A DNA stretch of 27,334 nucleotides. It comes from a virus. The position numbers and the translations under genes are program-made. Where the stretch lies: positions 1 to 27,334 of the IMG/VR virus record IMGVR_UViG_3300021420_000107; one strand, 5' to 3'. A model generated the notes under the pieces. That model was not told the DNA's origin. It saw only the letters and a list, made by a program, of their open reading frames with translations, and made no database searches. Of the stretch, positions 14,993 through 22,587 are shown one piece after another; positions within the stretch are counted from its first letter, which is position 1, and each line of letters begins with the position of its first letter.

Positions 14993-15259
14993 TTACCCCC
15001 ATCGTGGGGCACGCCGTACCGCTTCCTGGTAATTGGCTTTGCAGGTGGCCAAGAAATCACTTTCACCCATCCCAACATCAACCGCTGTGACGGCCGCCAG
15101 ATGGGTGAAGGTTACAATAGATATACGTGAGAACTTTTCTTGGCCTATTTCTTTGTTCAGGTCACGGTGAGTGGCCCAAACCCCCCATCCTTCTTTTAGT
15201 AAAGCCTGATGAATTGAAAATAGCTCAGCAGGAATTACTTCTGACGTGTTTTCGGTCAT
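14993..15259 (-). CDS. Small phage protein, unknown function
   Basis: An 88-residue soluble protein from the ATG at 15259 (MTENTSEVIPAELFSIHQAL). The frame is open further upstream, but starting earlier would run deeper into the preceding gene. It has two likely helices flanking a TFTHLAAVTAVDVG segment and ends in ANYQEAVRRAPRWG. No known motif. It lies 6 nt before the SbcC-like gene and overlaps the previous gene by 35 nt, so it is part of the recombination transcript; an accessory role there is only inference. Confidence 0.7.
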   Translation of the reverse strand: MTENTSEVIPAELFSIHQALLKEGWGVWATHRDLNKEIGQEKFSRISIVTFTHLAAVTAVDVGMGESDFLATCKANYQEAVRRAPRWG

Positions 15260-15446
15260 ATATAGCCTGCAAAAAGCATTGATGGCTTTTATAACCCAAC
15301 CGTTGAATGAGCCACCACTGCCGCTCGAATTTCTCATAAGGTATAGCGTCATTCATAATGGCACTGAGCGGGCGGTTATCAACCCTAACAGGGTCTATGC
15401 CGCCGCGCTTCAGCATTTCAGCCCTGCGGTCAGTCGTCATCCTCAT
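15225..15446 (-). CDS. Small phage protein, unknown function
   Basis: The 73-residue product begins at 15446 (or at the second in-frame ATG, 15440, inside the last codons of the SSB gene). It is basic and polar, with RRAEMLKRGGIDPVRVDN, then a Trp-rich helix FERQWWLIQRLGYKS. There is no membrane segment and I recognise no family. The start overlaps the acidic tail codons of the SSB gene, implying translational coupling. It might bind DNA or the SSB, but the sequence does not show that. Confidence 0.65.
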   Translation of the reverse strand: MRMTTDRRAEMLKRGGIDPVRVDNRPLSAIMNDAIPYEKFERQWWLIQRLGYKSHQCFLQAIYDRKHVRSNSC

Positions 15447-16485
15447 CGGTGCTTTTAGAACGGCGTGCAGCTAACCGTTCACGGATACTTTGGCGTGGCT
15501 TTTCGTCTTGTTCTTCATCTTCATCTCTGGCAGGCTTTGCCTTTTTGCGCGGTTTTTCATCCGCCTCGTCCGGCTCATCCTCGTCCTTCAGTTGAGTACG
15601 GGCACGACGTGGTTTTTCATCCGGTTCATCTTCATCGTCATCTTTGGTGGCCCGACGTTTTGGTTTCTCTTCAGAGTCATCATCCTCATCGGCAACAGGA
15701 CGGCGCTTTGGTTTTGTACCTTCGTCATCTTCATCACGCAATTTTTTGCGTGGCTTTTCGTCATTGTCATCTTTGGTACGAACCTGCCCGTCAAAGGCCG
15801 AGGCAATCTGATCGGCACTGTAGAATTGCAGGCAGTCAGGCACCGGGTTTTCCTTCACAAATTCAAGCCATTCATCCTGAGTGCCTTGATCTTCATGAAG
15901 CGGCGATTCATCAAGAAGCTTCATGCGAGACGCCGGGTATTTGGTGCCAAGCCCTGAGCCTTCCTTGTAAAACCGAAGATCATGTCCATTATCAGGATCA
16001 TCAGGATAGATGACCTCCTTGGTGTCTTCATCAAGGCAGAGGTTGATAAAATCCTTGTCAACACTGAAAGGAATATCCCACAGTTGTGGGCCTTCATCCT
16101 CTTCATTACGATCAATGACCCAAACCAGTACCCGCTGGCGCGGTGATAATGCCTTGGCGGTTTCGTCATCCCCTTCGCGTTGAGCCTGCTTGCGGGCTTC
16201 GGCCAACGGATCGGCTTCGTCGTTCATTTTTGAAAGAGAAAGGTACGATTGGTTATCTGCACCAATGCCGTAATTCACCCAAATATCGTAACCGTAATGC
16301 TTGGGCTTTTCCCATGTTGCTGGCAGGATGCGCACCAAGTTTTTTCCGTCGCGCACCTTGTAGCGCTTGAATTCGGGCTTTACAAAGCTGTCATAGCCAC
16401 CGCCCCGCATATTGGCGCGGGCTTTTACGTCCTCCTTGGAACGGTGTTCGTAATGAAACGATCTTTTACTCTCACTTTTCGCCAC
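15430..16485 (-). CDS. gp32-like single-stranded DNA-binding protein with long mixed-charge tail
   Basis: The start is GTG at 16485, 6 nt after AAAGGAG (16492-16498); the upstream TTG at 16509 lacks a ribosome site. The 351-residue product has a gp32-type OB-fold core: FKRYKVRDGKNLVRILPA, YDIWVNYGIG, RVLVWVIDR, LWDIPFSVDKDF and KYPASRMKLL. The zinc-binding Cys/His set of T4 gp32 is absent. From about residue 236 to the end it becomes a polyampholyte with six KP(R/K)-type basic motifs between Asp/Glu runs, ending DEDDD. T4 gp32 also has an acidic tail, which binds partner proteins, but much shorter and without alternating basic blocks. It lies in the recombination block. Confidence 0.75.
   Translation of the reverse strand: MAKSESKRSFHYEHRSKEDVKARANMRGGGYDSFVKPEFKRYKVRDGKNLVRILPATWEKPKHYGYDIWVNYGIGADNQSYLSLSKMNDEADPLAEARKQAQREGDDETAKALSPRQRVLVWVIDRNEEDEGPQLWDIPFSVDKDFINLCLDEDTKEVIYPDDPDNGHDLRFYKEGSGLGTKYPASRMKLLDESPLHEDQGTQDEWLEFVKENPVPDCLQFYSADQIASAFDGQVRTKDDNDEKPRKKLRDEDDEGTKPKRRPVADEDDDSEEKPKRRATKDDDEDEPDEKPRRARTQLKDEDEPDEADEKPRKKAKPARDEDEEQDEKPRQSIRERLAARRSKSTDEDDD
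15433..15783 (-). repeat. Degenerate coding repeats of the SSB tail (about six acidic-KPRR units)
   Basis: The 3' third of the SSB gene consists of imperfect units of GAT/GAG-rich codons followed by AAA-CCG/CCA-CGC/AAA-type codons, giving EKPRKK, TKPKRR, EKPKRR, EKPRRA, EKPRKK and EKPRQS. Unit length varies from roughly 16 to 20 codons. The sequence is repetitive enough for slippage or recombination to alter copy number. Long spurious frames on the opposite strand arise from this composition. Confidence 0.7.
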
Positions 16486-16633
16486 TGTTGGCTCCTTTGA
16501 GTTTGTCAACTAGCCGATTAACGAAACCGTCCTTTGCTTTAAAGTAGGACCCAATAATTGCTTTGCATGTGAGCCAAAGGATCAATGCTATGACAGCAAT
16601 CGGTAAAATGTACTGCCACAAGGCATCACTCAC
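16472..16633 (-). CDS. 53-residue single-pass membrane protein
   Basis: GTG at 16633 follows GGAG by 5 nt. The product begins MSDALWQY, has one strong membrane helix (ILPIAVIALILWLTCKAIIG) and a basic amphipathic tail (KAKDGFVNRLVDKLKGANSGEK). A longer in-frame reading to 16723 exists but would lie inside the upstream gene and has no ribosome site. It overlaps the end of the UvsY-like gene and the start of the SSB gene. A membrane peptide between two DNA-binding genes is unexpected: it could tether replication to the membrane, or be an unrelated early accessory gene. Confidence 0.68.
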   Translation of the reverse strand: MSDALWQYILPIAVIALILWLTCKAIIGSYFKAKDGFVNRLVDKLKGANSGEK

Positions 16634-17114
16634 GTTTGCTCCGTGCAGTTGCAATGCGTTCCCTGCCCATTCTATACGTCGCATGGTTAGTTTGCCCAGA
16701 GCCACGGGCCGATGATTCTTCAAAATAGTTGGCTGTATAGAGAGAGCAAAGATCTCGAAGCATGTAGGCCCTGGATTGGAAAGCTTCTTTCAGTGCCAAA
16801 AACAAGTCAGCCTGTTCTTTGGCGTCAAAGAACTTCTTGATCGCTGCTTCATGCTTTTTGTCGGTTTGTACGGCATTTTTGACCATGGCTTCGGTATACT
16901 TTTCACCCGCTTTGTCAAAAACACGACGCATGTCACTATCGAGTCTAGCGTCTGTACTGGCAAGCTGCTCCTTGAGCATGTCACGTTCAGCAGTGGCTTG
17001 AGCAAACGCTTCGCTGATTTTGAAAAATAGCATAGGCTGTTCCATGAGTTCTTGATCGAGCCCATGTTTGTCTATTTTCAGATAATTCTTGAATTCTTCA
17101 ATGTCAACGGTCAT
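16626..17114 (-). CDS. Helical protein, possible UvsY-like recombination mediator
   Basis: The 162-residue protein is almost wholly alpha-helical and charged: an N-terminal DIEEFKNYLKID segment, long helices with AERDMLKEQLASTDARLDSDMR, AVQTDKKHEAAIKKFFDAKEQ and ALKEAFQSRAYMLRDLCSLY, then a basic tail. The layout of conserved acidic-basic helices, ending in a segment of SR-x-M-L type, resembles UvsY-group proteins that load UvsX onto SSB-covered DNA. UvsX, SSB, gp46- and gp47-like genes surround it. The assignment rests on pattern plus context, not on a clear motif. It overlaps the clamp-loader gene by 4 nt. Confidence 0.5.
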   Translation of the reverse strand: MTVDIEEFKNYLKIDKHGLDQELMEQPMLFFKISEAFAQATAERDMLKEQLASTDARLDSDMRRVFDKAGEKYTEAMVKNAVQTDKKHEAAIKKFFDAKEQADLFLALKEAFQSRAYMLRDLCSLYTANYFEESSARGSGQTNHATYRMGRERIATARSKRE

Positions 17115-18061
17115 GCTTTATCCAGGTTGAGTGCCATGCCTATCGAGTGCAGGAGTGGCGCAAGTTTATCTATTGGTTGATAGGGGGCAGAAAAACATTC
17201 CAGTAGCCCAAGAAGCGGAATAGCCTTATCGTTGCTTTTGGTATTTGTCAAAACGGCACTTAGATAATTTACAATTATTATCCTGATGCTTTCAGTATCG
17301 GTTCCCTCAAGTGCCTTTACATATTTCATGGCTTCGGCCCAGGTACGGCCACGTTGCCCAAGCAAGAATTTGCACAGGTCACTTACTTCTTTAGACTGCC
17401 CGGCGCTACGCATAACAATACGCGCCTCACCGGCTGTTTCGGCATAGGAACAGGCCTCCAAAAATACTAAAGCCTGACGTGGTGAGCCTGAAGCTTCCTC
17501 AACAATGGCTTCCAATATTGCATCTGGTGTTTCAAGTTTCTCAGCCTCAGCTACGCGCAGTAATAGCTCAAGCAGGTCTTCCTCAGAAACAGGTTTCAGA
17601 TCGTAGCGTAGGCATCGGGTCAGTATTGTTTTCGGTATTTTGCCCGGATTAGTAGAACAGATCATCCAGTAAACGTGAGTGGGTGGTTCCTCGACTGGCT
17701 TAAGGAGGACGTCCCATGCCGCGCCTGACAAACGATGTGCTTCGTCCAAAATGACAGCTTTGATTGGTGAAGTGCCAATAGCCCGGTACAACGTGTGTTT
17801 GATTACTTCGCGCATGGCATCTACGCCGGTAGTATCGGCGGCAGCTATTTCTTCTATATTGGCTGCCGTAGCTTCGTTTTTGGCGAAGGAATTTGCTAAT
17901 ATTCTAGCAAGAGTGGTCTTTCCGGTCCCTGATGGCCCCGTGAACAAGAAAGTTTTGGCACGGCTGTCTTTGACTACGCGCTTGAGGCCCTTGACCACAT
18001 GATCTTGGCCTACCACTTCGTCGAAGATAGTTGGCCTATACTTTGTATGAAGACTGGTCAT
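17111..18061 (-). CDS. DNA polymerase clamp loader ATPase
   Basis: The 316-residue AAA+ protein starts KYRPTIFDEVVGQ, with Walker A GPSGTGKTT (42-50), a DTTGVDAMREV block, Walker B VILDEAHRL (104-112), sensor 1 ICSTNP and the arginine finger as TRC (149-151; SRC in most relatives). The DnaX zinc-binding Cys set is missing, as in T4 gp44 and archaeal RFC small subunits. It would form the ring that loads the beta-clamp-like protein at 21544-22587 for the polymerase. Only one loader subunit is seen in the window. Confidence 0.9.
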   Translation of the reverse strand: MTSLHTKYRPTIFDEVVGQDHVVKGLKRVVKDSRAKTFLFTGPSGTGKTTLARILANSFAKNEATAANIEEIAAADTTGVDAMREVIKHTLYRAIGTSPIKAVILDEAHRLSGAAWDVLLKPVEEPPTHVYWMICSTNPGKIPKTILTRCLRYDLKPVSEEDLLELLLRVAEAEKLETPDAILEAIVEEASGSPRQALVFLEACSYAETAGEARIVMRSAGQSKEVSDLCKFLLGQRGRTWAEAMKYVKALEGTDTESIRIIIVNYLSAVLTNTKSNDKAIPLLGLLECFSAPYQPIDKLAPLLHSIGMALNLDKA

Positions 18062-18124
18062 TTAGATATATCTTTGTTATCTCTATAAGTGAGCTAAGAT
18101 GGGTGGGGGCCGTCTGTACATTTA

Positions 18125-20830
18125 TTATTTCTTAATGTCTTTGTGAGACCAAAACTTTCCAATTTCTTCCATGCCAAACCAGTGCTTTCCTATAGAACAA
18201 GTAACTGATAACGGTACATTAATGAAGTCATAGTTTGGAGTTAGCATAATTCTATATATATCTTTAATGGCTTTTTCAATAATTCTATCGTTGTTTTGTA
18301 CCTGAAATGAGAGATCATCATGAATGTTCAAAATTGGATGTAAGTACCATTTTTTCTCAACCGTCGCTAACTCTGAAAGATCATTCATTGAACGACAAAC
18401 TATATCGCATGCCACGCTTTGAATTGGATCGTTAATTGCCTGATTGCGGGTCATAGGGTAGTGACGCCTACGTCCGGTAGGACTTTCAGCATAACCATCT
18501 TCATAATATTTCTTCATCAATTTATCTTGCCATTCAGCAAGGCCATAGAACGTTTTCCAAAATTCACGCATCAAAACATCAATTTCCTCAACTGGCATAT
18601 CAAGGTAGCCAGCAATAGATGAATTCTGTGCCCCAAATATTGCCGGAAAGACTAATTTGTTCTTTATCTTTGACCTAAACTTCTTCATTACGTCTTTATC
18701 TTGGATGCACTTCTTGCCCCCTATAATGGCCGGGTACTGGTGGGCTGTTTTGATTGCCCATTCCATATGAATATCGTAATCCTCCCACAGTGCTTTTACC
18801 AACACTTTGTCCTGGGAACACATCGCGGCTGTGCAGGCTTCCAATTGGCCGTAGTCAAAGGCCAGCAAAAGATGCCCATCCTTAGCAGCTATTTGATTGC
18901 GCACCCACGCATCAGTGCGTTGAGGATAATTCTGCATATTTGGATCATCGGAACTTGTGCGTCCGGTTTCTGCAAAAGTTGTATTGAAATTACAATGAAT
19001 TGCTCCATCCGGGTAAATCATTTCTCCTTTGCCAAGTTCTAGGCAATCTACATAGGTGCTTTTCAGTTTGGTGCGGTTGCGGAGGTCAATAATTTTTCCA
19101 GCTAGGGGGTGGTCAATCTGCGCAAGAACACCTTTATCAACTGAGTATCGTATTTCAGGCCCTTTATCGAAACGCTTTTTGCTATCGGATGATTTGTTGA
19201 AATTATGTGCTTCGTGACGTTCCTGTTTGATCTGAACTTCGGGCCTTTTCAGGTAATCCTTGAAAATTGTGATAGCATGATCGTTTGAGAGTGGATTGAA
19301 CTCTTTGTGATCCTGTACAAAGGCTTTCACCACTTTCAATTCGGCAATATTGGCCTCTAATACTTTGATCTGAGGGCCAAGCTTCTTTTGGGCTTTCTTA
19401 ACCTCGGCCTGATCCACATTAACGCCGAGGTATTGCATCATGGCTACTGAGGTTTGGCGTGGGCGTGCCTCAAGGTAGGCTTTATAGAGGCCAAACTTCT
19501 TCAGCAGTCTGATCTGCCAATGATGTAACCGCAGCGTTATTTTGGTATCGACGCCATTATAGAGTAACGTTTCGCCAAGATCAGATTTGGACATATCCTT
19601 CTTATTTAGCTTGAACAGCGATTTGTAGGTGAAGCCAAAATGTTGTTTGCAGAGGAAATCTAATGCCTGATAGGCGGCGCGGCGGTCGTTTTCATCTGAA
19701 CTTCGTGACTTGCCACGACGCTCATCGAGAAAATGAGCCTGCATCTGCGTGCAGTGCCACGCATGGTGATTGATTATGTGTTTGCCAAAATACCAGATAA
19801 ACCATTCGAGTTCGAATGGGACATTGTGAGCTATCTTTACAGTGTCATCCTTTAGAATGCTTTCAAGCAATATTCGTATTTTCTCTTTAATGTGCGCGGG
19901 CCATTTAGAATGTGGATGATCCAAGGCAAATGCAAAATTGGTATCCTCAAAACTGAGGGCACAGGTCATGATGGCTGCGTCGGTTTTGTACGGGCGTAGC
20001 CCTTTGGTTTCTATATCTACCGCTTTGAGGGGTGCCTTACGGGCTTCATATAAAAGATCAATAATAGCTTGATGGTGGCTTTGTTTGGAACCGTCAAAAC
20101 ATTGTATTCCTGATCTAATCTCTGCCTCAGTATCAATGTGGGGCAATTCAAGATCGGCCACCAGTTCAAATGCTTTTCTGATGTCCATCCTGAAACAATG
20201 GCCCATCATTGAATTGAGTGGCTTCCTTTTGTTCTTGGCTATTCTCAGAATAAATGATGGATGATAAGTAGGGAGGAACCAGCAATGATGTTCACCAAAT
20301 TTAACGGCAAAGAGCCTGCCACGCATTCCCTGCAAATCAGATGAACCAAGGATAGCCTGTAACGGTACCGCGCCTAATCCCACAATCAGCTTGGGCTTTG
20401 CCTGTTCTATGTATTTCGTACGTCTTGGGCGGCAACATTCAATTTCTTGCCATTGTGGTGTTCTATTGCCCGGCGGTCGGCAGTTTATTATATTATCAAA
20501 CGAACATTCATCTTGCCAATCCTCAGGAATACATTCGCGCAATAATGAACCTGACGGCCCGGTAAGAGGCCTGCCTGTGTTCTCATCTTCATCACGCCCC
20601 GGTGCTTCCGCAAGGAAATAGATTTGCCCCCCTTTGCTTAGGGTTGGTTCCATCAACGGCGTGACTATGCCAGAAGCTTTATTGAGGGGACAGCCAGCAC
20701 AGCCTAGACGTGCCCATACGGCAGGATTCCGCCTTATTGTGGTAGGTAGGGTGCCCGCTAAAAAACCCTTACCAGTGACCGCCTCCGTGGCTTTGGCACG
20801 GGGGGTACTTTTGGTAAAAAAGAATGACAT
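18125..20830 (-). CDS. DNA polymerase I family enzyme with N-terminal uracil-DNA glycosylase domain
   Basis: The 901-residue protein joins two modules. Residues 40-215 look like a family-4 (iron-sulphur) UDG: Cys44/47, LAEAPGRDED, GRPLTGPSG, INCRPPGNR with Cys117, a Cys pair at 132-133 and the TYHPSFILR motif. From about 265 comes a PolA enzyme: 3'-5' exonuclease blocks VDIETKGL (Asp272, Glu274), AHNVPFELEWF and YNGVDTKI (Asp428); polymerase motif A AFDYGQLE (Asp659); motif B ending KLVFPAIFGAQ; motif C IHDDL (837-839, HDD where Pol I has HDE). ATG at 20830 is preferred to the TTG six bases upstream. All key residues seem intact, so this is probably the replicase. Confidence 0.9.
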   Translation of the reverse strand: MSFFFTKSTPRAKATEAVTGKGFLAGTLPTTIRRNPAVWARLGCAGCPLNKASGIVTPLMEPTLSKGGQIYFLAEAPGRDEDENTGRPLTGPSGSLLRECIPEDWQDECSFDNIINCRPPGNRTPQWQEIECCRPRRTKYIEQAKPKLIVGLGAVPLQAILGSSDLQGMRGRLFAVKFGEHHCWFLPTYHPSFILRIAKNKRKPLNSMMGHCFRMDIRKAFELVADLELPHIDTEAEIRSGIQCFDGSKQSHHQAIIDLLYEARKAPLKAVDIETKGLRPYKTDAAIMTCALSFEDTNFAFALDHPHSKWPAHIKEKIRILLESILKDDTVKIAHNVPFELEWFIWYFGKHIINHHAWHCTQMQAHFLDERRGKSRSSDENDRRAAYQALDFLCKQHFGFTYKSLFKLNKKDMSKSDLGETLLYNGVDTKITLRLHHWQIRLLKKFGLYKAYLEARPRQTSVAMMQYLGVNVDQAEVKKAQKKLGPQIKVLEANIAELKVVKAFVQDHKEFNPLSNDHAITIFKDYLKRPEVQIKQERHEAHNFNKSSDSKKRFDKGPEIRYSVDKGVLAQIDHPLAGKIIDLRNRTKLKSTYVDCLELGKGEMIYPDGAIHCNFNTTFAETGRTSSDDPNMQNYPQRTDAWVRNQIAAKDGHLLLAFDYGQLEACTAAMCSQDKVLVKALWEDYDIHMEWAIKTAHQYPAIIGGKKCIQDKDVMKKFRSKIKNKLVFPAIFGAQNSSIAGYLDMPVEEIDVLMREFWKTFYGLAEWQDKLMKKYYEDGYAESPTGRRRHYPMTRNQAINDPIQSVACDIVCRSMNDLSELATVEKKWYLHPILNIHDDLSFQVQNNDRIIEKAIKDIYRIMLTPNYDFINVPLSVTCSIGKHWFGMEEIGKFWSHKDIKK

Positions 20831-20832
20831 CT

Positions 20833-21123
20833 TCAAGCCACCGGGCTTGAAGCTTCATTCACTACTCGAATTACATGAGGGTCCCTATTAAGCAGGGCTA
20901 TCGAAATTTTATTGAAGGCATAAAGGCCAATCTTATGATCGTCGGTGCCAAAAGCTGTGGCTATTCTTTTGAACGATAGATGTGTTTCTTTTCTGGCAAT
21001 GTAACAGGCAATATGACGTGCAAGGCTGATCTCATAGACCCGGCATGATGTATCGCGGGTTGAGCCTTGAGGGACACGGGCGGCTGCTTCTACGGCAGCT
21101 ATGATTTGATCTATTGAGCGCAT
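20833..21123 (-). CDS. Stand-alone DnaA domain IV-like DNA-binding protein
   Basis: This 96-residue protein resembles the C-terminal helix-turn-helix domain of DnaA: RVYEISLARHIACYIARKETHLSFKRIATAFG followed by DDHKIGLYAFNKI. That corresponds to the host pattern of Arg-Q-IAMYL, LT-LS-x-IG, FGGRDHTTVLHA. The initiator's ATPase domains are absent and the product is full length in itself. It might bind DnaA boxes in host or phage DNA, either to start phage replication or to compete with host DnaA. It overlaps the winged-helix gene by 13 nt and ends 2 nt before the polymerase start, so it belongs to the same transcript. Confidence 0.75.
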   Translation of the reverse strand: MRSIDQIIAAVEAAARVPQGSTRDTSCRVYEISLARHIACYIARKETHLSFKRIATAFGTDDHKIGLYAFNKISIALLNRDPHVIRVVNEASSPVA

Positions 21124-21542
21124 CCTGCTGCATTAGCTTGAGTAAAGGCTTCAGGTGACGTGCCGAATGGCACGTTACTCAATGCCACTAATTTGGTGTG
21201 GTTGACTTCATCTATACGCCAGCCCCTACCCCAAATTGTTTCTATATAGATATCATAGCGTTTAATGATTGGCCGAAGTTTACAGATAAAAACATCAATA
21301 ATTTTTGGATCAGGCCATTCATCTTCGTGGCCAATACGGGCAGCGTAAATATTTCGCCATAAGAATTCTTTGGTCAAAACCATTTTTGGGTGCTTAAGAA
21401 AAACGCTTAAAACCAATGCATATGTTGGGGGAAGCCGCAGGGGCCAAGATTCAGCAACTCGTTGTAATTCTTTCACCATCTCAGAAATATGAAATTCCAA
21501 TTCTGCAACGCGGGTCCGTAATCGCTCTATTTCACTATCCAT
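21111..21542 (-). CDS. OmpR/PhoB/CtrA-type winged-helix DNA-binding protein without receiver domain
   Basis: From the ATG at 21542 (GGGTGA a few nt upstream; GTG at 21551 also possible) the product has 143 residues. An N-terminal coiled coil (EIERLRTRVAELEFHIS) replaces the usual receiver domain. It leads to a Trans_reg_C fold: LPPTYALVLSVFLKHPKMVLTKEFLW, a recognition segment around IIDVFICKLRPIIKRYD and the hallmark YIETIWGRGWRI wing. Family members bind promoters in tandem; in Alphaproteobacteria the master regulator CtrA has this domain. The coil may give dimerisation without phosphorylation, making it constitutively active. It is a likely regulator of phage or host genes. Confidence 0.82.
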   Translation of the reverse strand: MDSEIERLRTRVAELEFHISEMVKELQRVAESWPLRLPPTYALVLSVFLKHPKMVLTKEFLWRNIYAARIGHEDEWPDPKIIDVFICKLRPIIKRYDIYIETIWGRGWRIDEVNHTKLVALSNVPFGTSPEAFTQANAAGCAQ

Positions 21543-21543
21543 T

Positions 21544-22587
21544 TTATTCACCCATATTGCTCACAACCATGAACAGGGTAGTGCCCTGTCTATATACCGT
21601 GCAGCGTTCAAGAATGGCCATTTCGTCACAAAGCCCAATAGCCCGTTGCACCATGGCGGCCGAAGCATTGGCGCTAATATCCTCATGTTTAGGGTAAGGC
21701 ATCACATCTCTGACAATGCCCATGTGGGTTTCGGTTATTAGACGAAGCTTCTCACTTGTTATCTCAAATACGGTTTTGGCACTGTCAGGATCAGCAATCA
21801 CGCGGGCGCGTGATAGGGCATGATCCAACCCTTTTGGCAACGGCAGGAAGCTAACCTCACCTTTGACGGTTTTGGTGATCAATTGTTCGTAATCTACTGG
21901 GGCATCAACTTCAATCAAACGGCCGTAGATTTGATAACCGTTATCTAGTTCTGCGTGGGTCCATTCAGAATTAATATTCAGTTGCCCGGCATCGATCTTG
22001 GATTCCTTGCAAATACGAACCAAGGCTTCGCAGAACATATTGGGCATCAAATAAGATAAATTTTCTACGGCTTTGGTATTTGTAAGATGACGAGTGAGTG
22101 CGTCCCCATCACAGGAATACAAAGCTACCTTTTTAGAATAGGATCCAAGGCTAACGCCAAGCAATTTTGGTTGAGCCATATCACGCGATGAAGTCAATAG
22201 GCAGGCTTCCAAGCCCTTCAATAAGTTTTCGTCTATAGTCAGTGTGATAGTCCACTTGTTGGCTGGCTTTTTGAAGAGGAAATCTTCCTTAGGAAAGTAA
22301 GGCAATTTGAAACGGCTCTTGCCGGTTTTTATGACAATATCGTGTTTGTCCTCGATTGAAAACTCAACTTCTTCACTGTGGCTGTTTTTCAGTAGCCCAA
22401 GCAAGGTGGTGCCATTGACCGCAAAAGCATCATTAATCTCACAGGGGGCAATAACCCCGAGTGTATCGTTATAGCAATTGACAGTTTTTGTATCAAAGCA
22501 GAAACACTGAAATAGAGGGACCAAATTATGATCGGCCAAGGCATAGCTGACCAGTTCCAGCTTTGCTGTTAATTCAGCTCTATTCAT
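21544..22587 (-). CDS. Beta sliding clamp-like protein (DnaN-type)
   Basis: The 347-residue protein starts at ATG 22587 (MNRAELTAKLELVSYAL), close in style to the first helix of beta clamps, then FQCFCFDTKTVNCYND, FAVNGTTLLGLL, KSRFKLPYFP and the repeated beta-rich thirds expected of a three-domain clamp. The length is just under the bacterial 366. It would be a ring on DNA tethering the PolA-type polymerase, loaded by the clamp loader of the same block. The identification is by pattern and partner; conserved clamp residues are weak, so a moderate doubt remains. The earlier in-frame start lies within the methyltransferase gene. It overlaps that gene by 8 nt. Confidence 0.7.
   Translation of the reverse strand: MNRAELTAKLELVSYALADHNLVPLFQCFCFDTKTVNCYNDTLGVIAPCEINDAFAVNGTTLLGLLKNSHSEEVEFSIEDKHDIVIKTGKSRFKLPYFPKEDFLFKKPANKWTITLTIDENLLKGLEACLLTSSRDMAQPKLLGVSLGSYSKKVALYSCDGDALTRHLTNTKAVENLSYLMPNMFCEALVRICKESKIDAGQLNINSEWTHAELDNGYQIYGRLIEVDAPVDYEQLITKTVKGEVSFLPLPKGLDHALSRARVIADPDSAKTVFEITSEKLRLITETHMGIVRDVMPYPKHEDISANASAAMVQRAIGLCDEMAILERCTVYRQGTTLFMVVSNMGE

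Noticed and set aside
15465-16013. Long plus-strand frames over the SSB tail (182 and 155 residues)
   Set aside because: They are antisense to the repeated Asp/Glu/Lys/Pro codons and read as biased His/Phe/Ile/Val-rich text without ribosome sites.
16486-16509. TTG at 16509 as SSB start
   Set aside because: GTG at 16485 follows AAAGGAG by 6 nt and begins a better N-terminus; the extra eight residues lie in the upstream gene's end.
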